Assembly: GCA_029204225.1 (NCBI GenBank)
Contig: CM055099.1
Location: 51,227,298-51,291,297, forward strand
Source of the DNA: Diphasiastrum complanatum
Taxonomy: Eukaryota; Streptophyta; Lycopodiopsida; Lycopodiales; Lycopodiaceae
Reading direction: 5' to 3'
Length of the DNA stretch: 64,000 bases
Program-made: the position numbers and the translations under genes
The notes under the pieces: model-generated
The model's database searches: none
The model's input: the letters and a program-made list of their open reading frames with translations, nothing else
What the model was told of the DNA's origin: nothing
Shown here: positions 35,001 to 46,174 of the stretch, piece by piece
How positions within the stretch are numbered: position 1 is the first letter of the stretch
Layout of the letters: each line of letters opens with the position of its first letter

Positions 35001-36535
35001 ACCAACCGTTAAGGTGTCGGTTGGGATCAGCTGGTGTAGTTGCCCTTGCAATAACAAAACTTGTTGTAAACGGTCCTATCAACTTAATCTTGCATTGTTG
35101 TCATAGTATTCTGGAGTGTGGCCACATAACCTTCCAAAGTATCTACAGATTGCTTGCTCTTTTTCAACTCCGCTTCTGACTTTTCTTCATGTTTGACGAT
35201 CTTGAGTTCTCGACTCAACTGGATGACTTTCTGGCTGATCTGAGTGTTTTCGGATCCCAATTCGGAGATGCGCTTCTCCATAACGGTCTTCTCATCAATC
35301 ATGGTCTGGATCACTTGCACAAGGTTAGAAACTAAACCAAGTGCATCACCAAAATCCACGGGTGTAGTAGCAGCAACAACAGCAGAAATAGTAGATCCAG
35401 GAGCTTGTCTAGATTGGCCTTGAATTCTTGTCTGTGGATCTTTCTCTTCGAAGATATCTTCTCCTTCATAACCATCTGGCATAGTGGCATCGAACTGCTT
35501 CGGGGATACAACCGCATGAACGATCCGTATCGTATTTGGTGCATGATCTTGTGGATCTTCTTGTTGATCTGACTAGAACTGTTTTGCTGAATAAAAAATA
35601 TCAAGAGTTTCATGGAATTGTTTGAATCCTCTTCTAGGGGATTGTAATTCAAAGGCCGTAGCCCCTAGGGGATCAGAATCATCGAACATATCCATGAACT
35701 ACTGAGTGCCCAACGAAGTAGCTCTGGTTTGTGGGGGTGAGGTGGCTTGGGTTGTTATGATTGGAATGATTGATCCAATGGTCAAAGAAGGCCCTTGTGA
35801 GAAATCAGTGGCTAGGGAAGCTTTAGTGGCTGATGGGATAGGTAGTGCAGTGCGAGTGTGGCAACGGGGGGTGGTAGCACAGCTGACGATGGTTGCTGAG
35901 TTCGACGACGAGTCGTGGGAGGCGATTCGGGAATGATAATCTCGTTGCGTACACGTCTACGACTCTGTGAGCTGGATGTCTGGCGAGAGGACTCGATTGT
36001 TGCTACTTCATAGGTGGATAGCACTGACTCTGCACGAAATCCATGGATCTTATTATCGAGGTACAAGGTGGCTAAGGAGGACAACAGAGAGCCAGCAGCG
36101 AACTATTGTTTGGTGTTACCCTTAATGGCTCTCTTTAGCTTTCCAAAGACCGTCTTGAACCAATTATAAGATTCCAAGGGTCCCTAATCTAACTTATAGT
36201 TAGATTCTACCAGGCAATGGAGGATCTGAGATGATATCCTTTCCTTCATGAGGTTGCCAACCATCAAGAATTTTTTCAGCAACTGGGTGGCGGCTTGGAG
36301 GGCTGGATCTCTAATGGCCAGGTAACCATCATTGGTCCAATACAACTCTATGGTAGTGTCTATAAAAGGCTTTATGTTTGTGGTTTGGTGAAGGGTGTGT
36401 CCCTGAAGAAATTCCTAGGGCAGCAAGGGCGGCTTTAGTAACTCGCACCTTGCGGGTAGCTCCCTAGTAGGTGATGTTAAATTTGGACTTATCCTCATTC
36501 TAACTACTAATAGTAATAAATTCCATATTGATTTA
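35000..36535 (-). pseudogene. Post-pol gypsy ORF, copy 3 (truncated)
   Basis: Minus-strand sequence homologous to copy 1. The N-terminal NMEFITI region lies at about 36530-36460, LATLYLDNKIHGF at 36075, the Ser/Arg-rich middle follows, and a clear coiled coil with LGLVSNLVQVIQTMIDEK and KRISELGSENTQISQKVIQL lies at 35360-35200. Stops and frameshifts split it, and similarity ends near 35000, so the C-terminal domain is missing. No pol sequence or LTR adjoins it. Confidence 0.65.
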
Positions 36536-38466
36536 TGAACTCTTGCTTGGTCACCCTTGGCTTTCTAATGCCCGTGTAGTACATGACTAGGATGAGTAAC
36601 ATTTAGCAATCGAGATCAGTCAGTGACCATTGATTCTGTAGGAAAGATCAAGCCCACACGTGCAATAGATGATGGATCTTCCACTACCAAATCCCTGTTG
36701 AACCATACAGTGAAACTCAAGAAATGGGGCACTACACGCAGCACACTAATATCATCAACTAGAGTCATAGTTTAGCAATGATTGATTGTGTTAAGACATA
36801 ATATTGTTTCTTAAATACTGGTAGTTCAGATAAGGAAGACGGACTAGGTGAACCATCAATCACTTTGGACACTCCCATTTTTAATATCCGATTCATTGAA
36901 ATCCTCCCGCACAATGATGAGTTGTTAAACGTTGCCTGGCTCTAATATTTTTTTGATAATAATTGCAAGTTCTGTTATTTTTTTGTAATATTGATCATTA
37001 ATTTATTTTTTATTATAGGCATAAATTATTCATGAAAGTTCAAGAGGCCCTAGTAACAGGGTTAAACTGTAATGATTTTGATGAGTGCCAAAGGCTTTAT
37101 CCTCTGAGCAGTAAAAATGAAGCTCTCATTTCCTTTTTGATATTATTTAGAGATATGGTATTCACTTCACTCATGCTTAGCATAAAACTATATTAATTTT
37201 TTATTTTGAACATTCATATCTTATGTTAAGCATAGTAATTATATTCTTTTTGCTAGCCTAATCTCAAGCCTAGCATAGATTTAATTTACTGATTATTTAT
37301 TATATTCATCCTTAGTACCTTTCTTAAAATCGAAATTTTTTAATTACTTGTTTTGTACATCTTATACTAAGCATAGTTGCATTCTCTCTTCTTTCAGTCG
37401 GTTGAAGACAAGAAAAATAAAGTCCTTCTAGAGCAATTTAAACGACATATTCTTAAAGTGGAGGCAAAAAAAAAAAAAGACAGAGAAAGATTGGCACGGG
37501 TTGAGACTATTGTCGAAGAAGATTCAACAGAGGCTTTTCTCCTGAAATGTGTCGATGATCAACCATGTATTTACACTGTGGAAGAAGGAGATTGTCGAAA
37601 AATTTCAAAAATTTTAAAGAAAAACCCTACACTCTTTGCATAGCAGACATCCCCTATGGATTTCAGATGAAAGAATCTCTAAATAATGATTCTCCATTCA
37701 AATTCACTGAGATCCATAGTGTGTTGATTTCACACATGTGGATTGTCCACAACATGTACTTGTGATCTCCTAAGGTGTGTAGATGCACCAAGATCAAGAC
37801 TAGCACTTCCAACTCTCACTCACACATATGGGAAGTATTCCAAAAGTAATCTAAGTAAAAACAAGCTGCTCTCCTCGGGTAGAGAGAGAGAAAATCATCA
37901 ATATCTCTCGAGTAGAGAGAGAAAGCTCGAAAATCACTTACACTCAAAATCCACTCAATCTCAAAATCAATTAGATCCAAATGAGGAGTACAATGATACT
38001 AGTAGATCCACGAGCTACCACTATGCTTAACTATGATTGGACCACACTTTGCCACCTCTTAATCCTATTGGACCATTGATCCATGCACCTCTAATTTCTA
38101 TTGGACCATTTTCAAGCAAACCTCAAATTCTATTGAACCACACATGGTTCCACCTCTAAATCCTATTGGACCTCTTAAACTTCATCAAACAAAGCATTAC
38201 ACTCGTCTACACTCTAATTGGCACGATTTTGGCCTCCTACTCTATTTTGGCTCAATAGTGGCATTACAAGTGGAAATGGATAATTTGACCCTATCAACAT
38301 CCTACACCTAAATGCTTGACTATGAAATTCTATGAGACCCCTATATCAAACATTTTGATTTACTTTACAATTCTCCACACGTGGAAACATCCTCCACACA
38401 TGTGAAATTCACTTACAAACTTCTATCATAAAAAATACCAAGCTAGATTTTTTCCAATTTCTCACA

Positions 38467-39111
38467 CTCCTCCTCAAAAAGTAGCTTGGAAAGGTACTAG
38501 ATCACTTGAGAAGTTTGTAAATCTTTTTGAGTGGATCCTTTGGTATGCATAAGAAGTGAAGATCAGCCAAGGGATCCATCATAGCAGCACCCTCACCATA
38601 TCCATGATAAAATCTCTTTGGTAGAGATCTCTTGCCAAGCCTTTGAAGAGTGCTCCACCAATATGCCACTATGATCATGGGCTTCCTCCATGCTTGATGA
38701 TGATATTTGCTTTGAAAGTTCCACTTGCATGATGGATGCACCATAAATAGAGAAATTTGAGGCTTCCAAGCCTCATAAGAATCATGGAGATCAAGATCAT
38801 AAGATGTGAAACAATGATGATTATCAAGATTATGCTTTCTAGCTTGACTAGTCCACATACAATGAACTATATCCATGATGGATCTAATCTTGATATCAAA
38901 GACTACCTTGATCCTTTTTAGGCTAGTTACTCTCTCAAGGATGTAAGTGTCCACTTTGGATGCTTCACTTAATCTCAAGAGGAGTTTACAATATGCCTCA
39001 AAACATGTGAAAACATGATTTTCAAAAAAGTGAGTACCAAGCTCAATCTTGCATTTGAAGATCTTCTTGAAATTATATGAAGAAGAAACTCCTCCTCACA
39101 CCTTGGCCCCA
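38467..39111 (-). other. Interior tail of the copia element between ORF and 3' LTR
   Basis: A minus-strand open frame of 158 codons (38978-38502) lies here but shows no copia RT or RNase H motif and no domain that I recognise. It occupies the place of RT/RNase H in intact elements, so it is probably a scrambled remainder or foreign filler. Confidence 0.4.
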
Positions 39112-40884
39112 TCATAACTTGAATACCTTCAAAAAAAAGATAACTTGTGATGCTTCTTGAGAAGCCTTGATCTCGGCCACTTCCAAGATTGAATCTTCAT
39201 GCAACATGACATCTCTATTCACAATCACTTTTGAAATAGAGAGTGTAAAGACACTAAAGGCCTCCTTGATGGATGAGTATCCAATCATGATCCATGAGCT
39301 TGGATCATCCTTCCTCCTTGTTTCCAAGGGAATATGTGCAAAGCAAGCACTACCAAGTTCACTAAGGTGATCAACCTTAGGCTTCATCTTGAATAAAAAT
39401 TCATATGGTGCTATTCCTTCAAGAGCTCCAATACTCCTCAAAGCTTTGATCTTCAATGAGAATTTCTTCTCAACATATGCTTTGAATACTAAGGAATAAT
39501 CATACACCATAATACTTGAAGAGAGAAGATATGTGCATCTTGTGTGATCATCCTCCTTTGAAATGTTGGACATATAAGAAACATCAAGAGAGTTTGCACT
39601 CTCACTTGGATCCAATTTGTAGATGCCTTCAAATCTTGATCCATATGCAAGGATCTCACCATCCTTCTTGATCACACAATTGTCAATATTGAAATTGACA
39701 TCAAATCCACTATCAAGAAGTTGGCCAACACTTAAGATGTTCTTTGTAAGCTTTGGGACAAAAAGAACATTGTTGAGAAAGAGATCTTTGGAAGATGCAA
39801 GCTTCAAGAGAATAATCCCTACTCCTTCAATATTGCACTCATGCTTACTTGCAATGTATATGGTCTTCTTGACTCCATCATAAGGCATAATAGATAAAAA
39901 AGAGTGCTTGGAGCCACACATATGTAAAGATGCTCCACTATCAATATACCATGAGTCATCCTTGTTGAAGGTGGAAGAGGAGAAGCTTGATGCCATAAGA
40001 GAGTCTTCTCCATCACTTGCAATATAGTCTTCTTTCTCATTGGTGATGTTGGCTTGATTGAGTTGATTCTTCTTCTTGAAGCAATTGGTGGCATAATGGC
40101 CTTTCTTGCCACAATAAAAGCACTTGATCTTCTTCTTCTTGAGATTTGAATTAGAAGCATGAGAGGTATCCTCCTCCTCTCCATCTTGGTCTTTAGCTTT
40201 GTCATTAGAGAAGTGATGGTGTTGCTTCTTACTCCTCTCTTTGTGCTTGGCAAATAGAACTTTGCCATCATCATGATTGAGTGATAGCTTGTCCATCCTC
40301 AAGAGTTTGTACTCTTGTCTTGATTCTTCTGAAATAAGCACACTTTGAAGGGCCTCCAAACTTGGTAGCTCCTCCTTAATGGCATAGGATTGGACAAGGT
40401 TGTCATATTCATCTCTCAAGCCATTGAGGATGACTTGGACTAGCTCACTTTGATTGATTGAGTCACCAATACATGCAAGCTCCCTATGAATATCCTTGAC
40501 TCTCAAAACATAATTAGATGCACTCTCATCACTCTTTTGACTACTTTGGAATATTTTATTTCTAAGAGTGAGGAGCCTAGAGGTGTTCTTAGCCACATAG
40601 ATGGACTTGAGACAATCCCAAGCTTCCTTGGATGTAGAACAATCACCAATCTCCCTCAATATCTCATTAGAGACATTCATCTTAATGTAGTGGAGAGCCA
40701 TCCTAGCTCTCTTCTTGTATTTTTGTACTTCTTGAAGGACTTGAGGCTCCTCCTCAATCCCAAGTACAATGTCCATCACATCTTGGATTATCAAGATGGA
40801 CTCCATCCTCAACTTCCATATTGAAAAATTGGAAGTAGACAATCTCTCACTTGGTTGCAACAAGTATGAACTCATTGAAGTCAT
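39112..40884 (-). CDS. Copia gag-protease-partial integrase ORF
   Basis: 590 codons open. Gag starts MTSMSSYLLQPSERLS and has the UBN2 region to about residue 200. A zinc knuckle CFYCGKKGHYATNC sits near residue 256. The protease motif is DSGASLHM (DSGA intact, near 314). Integrase is crippled: the His/His/Cys/Cys finger is gone, and after KALRS the frame jumps to APYEFLF, deleting the part with the second catalytic Asp and the Glu. The frame then runs to 39112 without RT. The ORF still codes for a gag able in principle to form particles, so the copy may be a passenger of intact relatives. The element at 53085-55325 retains what is missing here in integrase. Confidence 0.8.
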   Translation of the reverse strand: MTSMSSYLLQPSERLSTSNFSIWKLRMESILIIQDVMDIVLGIEEEPQVLQEVQKYKKRARMALHYIKMNVSNEILREIGDCSTSKEAWDCLKSIYVAKNTSRLLTLRNKIFQSSQKSDESASNYVLRVKDIHRELACIGDSINQSELVQVILNGLRDEYDNLVQSYAIKEELPSLEALQSVLISEESRQEYKLLRMDKLSLNHDDGKVLFAKHKERSKKQHHHFSNDKAKDQDGEEEDTSHASNSNLKKKKIKCFYCGKKGHYATNCFKKKNQLNQANITNEKEDYIASDGEDSLMASSFSSSTFNKDDSWYIDSGASLHMCGSKHSFLSIMPYDGVKKTIYIASKHECNIEGVGIILLKLASSKDLFLNNVLFVPKLTKNILSVGQLLDSGFDVNFNIDNCVIKKDGEILAYGSRFEGIYKLDPSESANSLDVSYMSNISKEDDHTRCTYLLSSSIMVYDYSLVFKAYVEKKFSLKIKALRSIGALEGIAPYEFLFKMKPKVDHLSELGSACFAHIPLETRRKDDPSSWIMIGYSSIKEAFSVFTLSISKVIVNRDVMLHEDSILEVAEIKASQEASQVIFFLKVFKL

Positions 40885-43329
40885 GTAAAGTGGAGATAAA
40901 TAAAAGTGATGAACAAAAATTTTGCTTCTCTCTCACTATAGGATCCAATAATGGTGTGCTATCATCTCCTATGCAAGATCTTGCACCAAACTGTGAGATG
41001 ATTCTCACTAGCTATCTCAATCTCTCCAAAACTAGATCTACTTCACATCAAATGATGGAGTATGGGCAAAGTTAGGATAAAACACTCTTAGCACGTGTGA
41101 AATACACTAAGAAACCAAATTTGACTCAAATACAATGATATTGCATGAAACAAAATGGCTAAGATCTCAAAATAGTGCCTAGATCACATATAAATGAGAT
41201 TGGTAAGCAGTCAACTGTGATTTTGGATCAAACAGGCAATCTCTTGACCAAACCAAATGTGTCCACCCAGGTCTAGGTGCCCTACCTAACTCTCTTCAAA
41301 AGCTTATAACTTTTGATTGGCACAAACAAATGGAATGAAACTGATTGCATCAGAAACTAGACAAAAATAGCTTCAAAACAAGCTATCTAGCAAGATTTTT
41401 GGATCAACCATGAAAGAGAACTCCCAAACTAAAGCTGGATGTTTCTCACACGTGTCTGAGCACCTGATTCTGTACAGTACCAGGTCAGACCCAATCAATG
41501 CCCTATTGATCTCTTTTGATCCAAAATTGGACAAGATAGCTAGGAAAATGGATCTTGACAATTTCTAGATCAAGATTGATGAATAGTTTTCACTCAAATG
41601 AATCAAAATGCATGGTAACCTTAGGTAGGCTCTGATTCCATGTTGATTTCACACATGTGGACTATCCACAACATGCACCAAGATCAAGACTAGATTGAGA
41701 TTCAAGATCTATCTTTGAATCTATGGCAAAAAACACACTACCACATGCATTCAATCACTTCCAACTCTCACTCACACATATGGGAAGTGTTCCAAAAGTA
41801 ATCTAAGTAAAAACAAGCTGTTCTCCTCGGGTAGAGAGAGAAAATCATCAATAGCTCTCGGGTAGAGAGAGAAAGCTAGAAAATCACTTACACTCAAAAT
41901 CCACTCAATCTCAAAATCAATTAGATCCAAATGAGGAGTACAATGATACTAGTAGATCCACGAGCTACCACTATGCTTAACTATGATTGGACCACACTTT
42001 GCCACCTCTTAATCCTATTGGACCATTGATCCATGCACCTCTAAATTCTATTGGACCATTTTCAAGCAAACCTCAAATTCTATTGGACCACACATGGTTC
42101 CACCTCTAAATCCTATTGGACCTCTTAAACTTCATCAAACAAAAGCATTACACTTGTCTACACTCTAATTGGCACGAGTTTGGCCTCCTACTCTATTTTG
42201 GCTCAATAGTGGCATTACAAGTGGAAATGGATAATTTGCCATCTATGCCAAATTTGACCCTATCAACATCCTACACCTAAATGCTTGACTATGAAATTCT
42301 ATGAGACCCCTATATCAAACATTTTGATTTACTTTACAATTCTCCACACATGGAAACATCCTCCACACATGTGAGATTCACTTACAAACTTCTATCATAA
42401 AAAAATACCAAGCTAGGTTTTTGCCAATTTCTCACAAGTGTGATGCAAGAATTTCTTGAAATCACAACTCTTGTTTGGAGAGTTGTAATATTCCATTCAA
42501 GTTGGCAGTCGGCTTCAGTGCAAAAAAACTCTTCTAACTTTTTGCAATGCTGGGATTGAAAATGTTGTATGGTATGTCTTTAACTTTCTTAAAACTTAAC
42601 TTTATTTGTTTTAATTTTTAAATAGTCTATGCTTAGCATAGATCATTGTTTAAAATAATAATTTTTTTTTTTTATAGGTACAAGCCCAATGTTCGCAATG
42701 CTGGTGGTGCATGGTTGTGCAACAAGATTGAATACATAATCATTGGTTATTATTCATTGAATGGCAAACATTCGATGCTGCACTATAACACCACCGGACG
42801 GACCAGCTTTGGGAACTTATTCCAATTTCCAACAGTAACAAAAAAGTTGAAAAATCTGATGACAGATTTCGTGGCTTGTTTTTATCAAAAGCCAAAACAA
42901 TTAATTAATCATCTTGTTGAAATTTTTTCACACCCAGCAGATTGGATGCTGGATTTGTTTAGCAGTAGTGGCACTACAAGCATATGCGTTGTACAAAAAG
43001 GCAGACATGTTGTTGCTATAGAATTAGGTTCTAGCTTAGTAGAATTTATAAGAATGTGAATAAAGTCTATTTTAGTTTTGTTGGATGAATTAGCTGAAGT
43101 AGGAAAGTCTACAGAATCTGACGAAGACTCTATAATTCCACTGTCGAAAGAATCACAACCTCCCGCTAGTGGAAAAGTGGGTGACATAGGGGAGTTTGTA
43201 GATGTACTAGTTCAAGATTACAATGTTGTAACTGTAGATGAAATCGTAGAAGAGGTTGTTGTTGTTTCTATTGAGGCTCCTTCAGACAAGCCCAAAGATG
43301 TCAATGACCTTGATGACTTTTGGGAATAG

Positions 43330-44824
43330 TGTACTCATCTATTTTGAGCATATGAATATCAAACTTTTTGGCATGAAGTTTTTAAATTCATTTAAATTTT
43401 TTAATAGTATTTGCTACTTACAATATTTTAAAATATTTTAAAATTTATTTTTCAATGTTACTCTATAAGATAAGTTATTATATGTTTATTTTAATAAATG
43501 CTACTTTAGAATGACAAGATTGTTTTGTATTTGTTCTAAAATCATATTTTTAAAAAATTAATGAATATTGTTGAAATTGTTAGTACATTTCATCTTATAA
43601 AATATAGAAATTTTTTAATAAAATTTTAAGTTATTAATTATGATGATATTAAGAACAAAAAAAAAATTTAAATACTTTTAATATTTTCAAAATGTGTAAT
43701 TTTAGATGTATGTTTAAGTAAATTTTCTTATAATTAAAATTTTTATGTTGTAGACCTAAATTGCGAAAAAAAAAAAAAATTGAATTTGTACAGATTATTA
43801 TTTTGAAAAATTAAGGTTTTTAAAAAATATTAATTTGAGTTTATATTGTATTCATGCAAAATTATTTCATACAAAAATATTTCAATATTTTAAAATATTT
43901 GTTACCACATAACTTCTCAAATAAGTGAAATAATTTATTTTGTTAATTTCAATATTATTATATTTAATGATTTTATTTATTATTATCAATTTAAAATATG
44001 TACAAAATTAAACATGTTAAAATTTTATATCTAGTTTTTTTAGTAAGATTTTAGTTTTTTACAAAAGACGATATTTTTTTAGCACGGAAATATAAAATTT
44101 GCAAAGCATTTTAAATATAGGGATTTTTATAAAAAAAAAATTAAAACTACAAAAAATGAGTTTCCATGTCATTTTTCTTTTTTTTATCACCATGTTCACC
44201 TTAGAAGAAATCTAAGCAACAATAGAAACCGTGAATTGAGTGGATCTTTCGAAAATGTCGCGGCAATGATCAGTCTTTTCGAAATTTGCAAGAATCTGTT
44301 TGAGCCTCTATATACACCTCACATTAGCTTCAGTATTCCGAGGTCTCCCTAACTAAATGAGATTCAGTATTTTGTGGTCTATTACGAGGTGTAGTTTGAG
44401 GCCTTCACTAAATGCTAAAATCAACTCAAAATTATTGCATTCTAAAATCACACAATTCTCAAGGATTGTTGGCCGTTATATTCCCAAGCCTTGTCAAAGA
44501 ATTTATAATGAACGACACAATTTTTGATCTGCTAAATTGTACTCATCTGGTTAAAGGATGTCATAATTGTCCAAACATTGACGTATTTGGCATCCAACTA
44601 CTATTCTTGGGCATCCAACTACCCAAAATTCTAAAATTTGACTTTTTCCAAAAATAGTGATTTTGCAAAATAGTAATTTTCCAAGGGATCCATTTACATA
44701 TGTCTAGACCTATTTTCAGTAATCGGGAAAACTGGCAATATAGTATAGTAATGAAACTGGCGAGAACTTTGATTGTAATAGACGCCTATGTACAAATATC
44801 CAAAAGCAAAAAAGAATTGATAAA
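43330..44824. other. Very AT-rich DNA, no gene recognised
   Basis: Long A/T runs (for example 43660-43670, 43765-43780, 44130-44150) and no supported coding sequence. Two minor open frames (44412-44657 and 44700-44930) lack any recognisable motif. Confidence 0.5.
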
Positions 44825-45272
44825 AAAACACATTGAACTCCTCAATGACGTACTCTTTTGCAATCGATTGTACAAAATTAGATTCTTATCAAGCAGATCA
44901 TGCAGATCCCTGTTGTTTTCATTAGTTTAGGAGTATTGAAGAGGCCAACCATGTAATGAAACACATAGGCTTGAATATCATGACAAGATTATAATTGGCC
45001 TTGCTCCAAACAATGAGGGATTTAGACCTATCTTGAATCTATACATCGAGACGCTTGGTCAAACTGTGCCCATAGATCACCATTGTATTTATGAATGACT
45101 TCTAACCATATATTGTAGAAGGAATCTTTAAGAATTTGGATGTTTATCAAAAACACCTTAGCCTTGAACCCCTCAATTGGATACAGAAGTAGAATAGTAT
45201 GCAAATCTCAGTTTTCATTGGTTTAGGAGAATTGAATAGCGAGGCTAGCCATGTAATGATGCACATAGGCAT
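44825..45272. repeat. Diverged direct duplication
   Basis: The block 44825-44975 (AAAACACATTGAACTCCTCAATGACG ... GTTTAGGAGTATTGAAGAGG, CATGTAATGA, CACATAGGC) recurs at 45148-45272 (AAAACACCTTAGCCTTGAACCCCTCAATTGG ... GTTTAGGAGAATTGAATAGC, CATGTAATGA, CACATAGGC). The second copy runs into the hairpin at 45233-45341. Confidence 0.55.
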
Positions 45273-45341
45273 GGTTCGCATATCTAGGCTAAATTCGATC
45301 CATGCCTATGTGTATCATTACATGGCTAGCCTCGCTCTTCA
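45233..45341. repeat. Near-perfect hairpin, about 42-bp arms
   Basis: The left arm 45239-45274 (GCGAGGCTAGCCATGTAATG ... GGCATGG) and the right arm 45300-45335 are reverse complements with one mismatch in 36, and pairing extends six bases further outward with one more mismatch. The loop is 25 bases (45275-45299). It is the most perfect inverted repeat seen in the window. It could be a foldback from a local inverted duplication, a small MITE, or a young hairpin-RNA locus. Confidence 0.85.
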
Positions 45342-45794
45342 CAAGATTGCAGTTGGCCTTGTGAACATGTGAATAAAAACATGGAAATCCTTGATCCTCA
45401 GGTAAGAGCATATTTTCAAAGCTGAATTCTAATTGGGGTTGAGAATCTTGACTTGTGGTAGCAAAATTTGCTGGAATGATTTGGCGATTCATCTAAGGGC
45501 TAGGTTGGCGCACTACTAAGGTTGGTGCTGCATTGTACACGATGTAAGTATGCACTACAACGAGAGCAACCTACTACTATATCGCACGTTCGCATGTATT
45601 GTTAGATTGAGAGAGAGTCATTATTTGTGGGGATGGAAGTCGGTTCTTCGGTGAGTTCTAATTTGCAAAGCACTTTGTATTGCTAAAAAACATGATTGCA
45701 CGTTCTCTTTTCATGTATGTTATTTGGCGCCCTTCACGATTAGAGGAATATTCTGTTATTCTTGAATCTTGTTGCACTTGTATTGTGTAGGACG

Positions 45795-46106
45795 ATGACT
45801 CACACTCACATGACTATCGGAGAATTCAACTGTTGTCATGCAATCCACAAGATTCAGACGTGCAAGTGCACGAGAGCCACCACTTTCCTCGCATACACCA
45901 TCGTGGACGTGCGTGAAGATATGTCCCGAGGAGACACAGTACACGAGGATGTACCATTCATAGTGCATGATCATGAGGGGGACATGGATGACATGATGGA
46001 TGCATTCTTCAAGAACCCACCCGAGGCCACATTGACAAGGGAAGAAGAGATGATGTGTGGCTTGTTAGATTTCTTATGCTCAACCTTAAACAACTCGTTC
46101 AAGTAA
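45795..46106 (+). other. Unassigned open frame of 103 codons, possible transposase relic
   Basis: From ATG at 45795 the frame is open to 46106. Its acidic part HDHEGDMDDMMDAFF with a following Pro/Glu stretch is loosely reminiscent of the N-terminal region of CACTA-type TNP2 transposases (D-x-M-x-x-D-A-F patterns), but no catalytic motif is present. No upstream or downstream exons recognised. Confidence 0.25.
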
Positions 46107-46174
46107 TGAGCATCCTGAAAAATCGAAGGCCGACAACATATTTTCGGGCCTTCACATTTTTTTTTTGAGATTTC

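Larger units (their letters stand above)
37722..42436 (-). mobile_element. Copia element with deleted pol, inserted in the methyltransferase gene
   Basis: In plus coordinates the LTRs are 37722-38466 (3' LTR of the element) and 41641-42436 (5' LTR), both starting TGTTGATTTCACAC and ending TTTCTCACA. The direct repeat AGTG flanks the element (37718-37721 and 42437-42440), one base short of the usual five. The primer site TGGAATCAGAGCCT (41640-41627) differs by one base from the initiator-tRNA type, and the purine tract is at 38467-38480. The interior encodes gag, protease and a shortened integrase (40884-39112), and no RT or RNase H. It belongs to the same family as the plus-strand element at 50432-56080. 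Confidence 0.88.
36600..43329 (+). pseudogene. Decayed split gene for an N4/N6-type DNA methyltransferase
   Basis: Coding-like blocks: 36630-36760; 36830-36940 (LDTPIFNIRFIEILP); 37020-37159; 37399-37720; then, after a 4.7-kb copia insertion, 42437-42570; 42678-43329. The fourth block ends with the catalytic motif IV, DIPYGF (37646-37663). The last has CNAGIENVVWYKPN across an intron, then QKPKQLINHLVEIFS (motif X region) and DLFSSSGTTS (motif I, 42952-42981). The order IV then X-I is that of class-beta amino-methyltransferases. A GTATGT...TTTATAG intron (42571-42677) joins in frame. Lesions: a frameshift before motif IV, another at the A7 run near 42522, a stop at 43057 and the insertion. 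The acidic tail ends at 43329. Such enzymes methylate adenine-N6 or cytosine-N4 in DNA and are mainly bacterial. Whether this was a host gene or transposon cargo is open. Confidence 0.6.
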
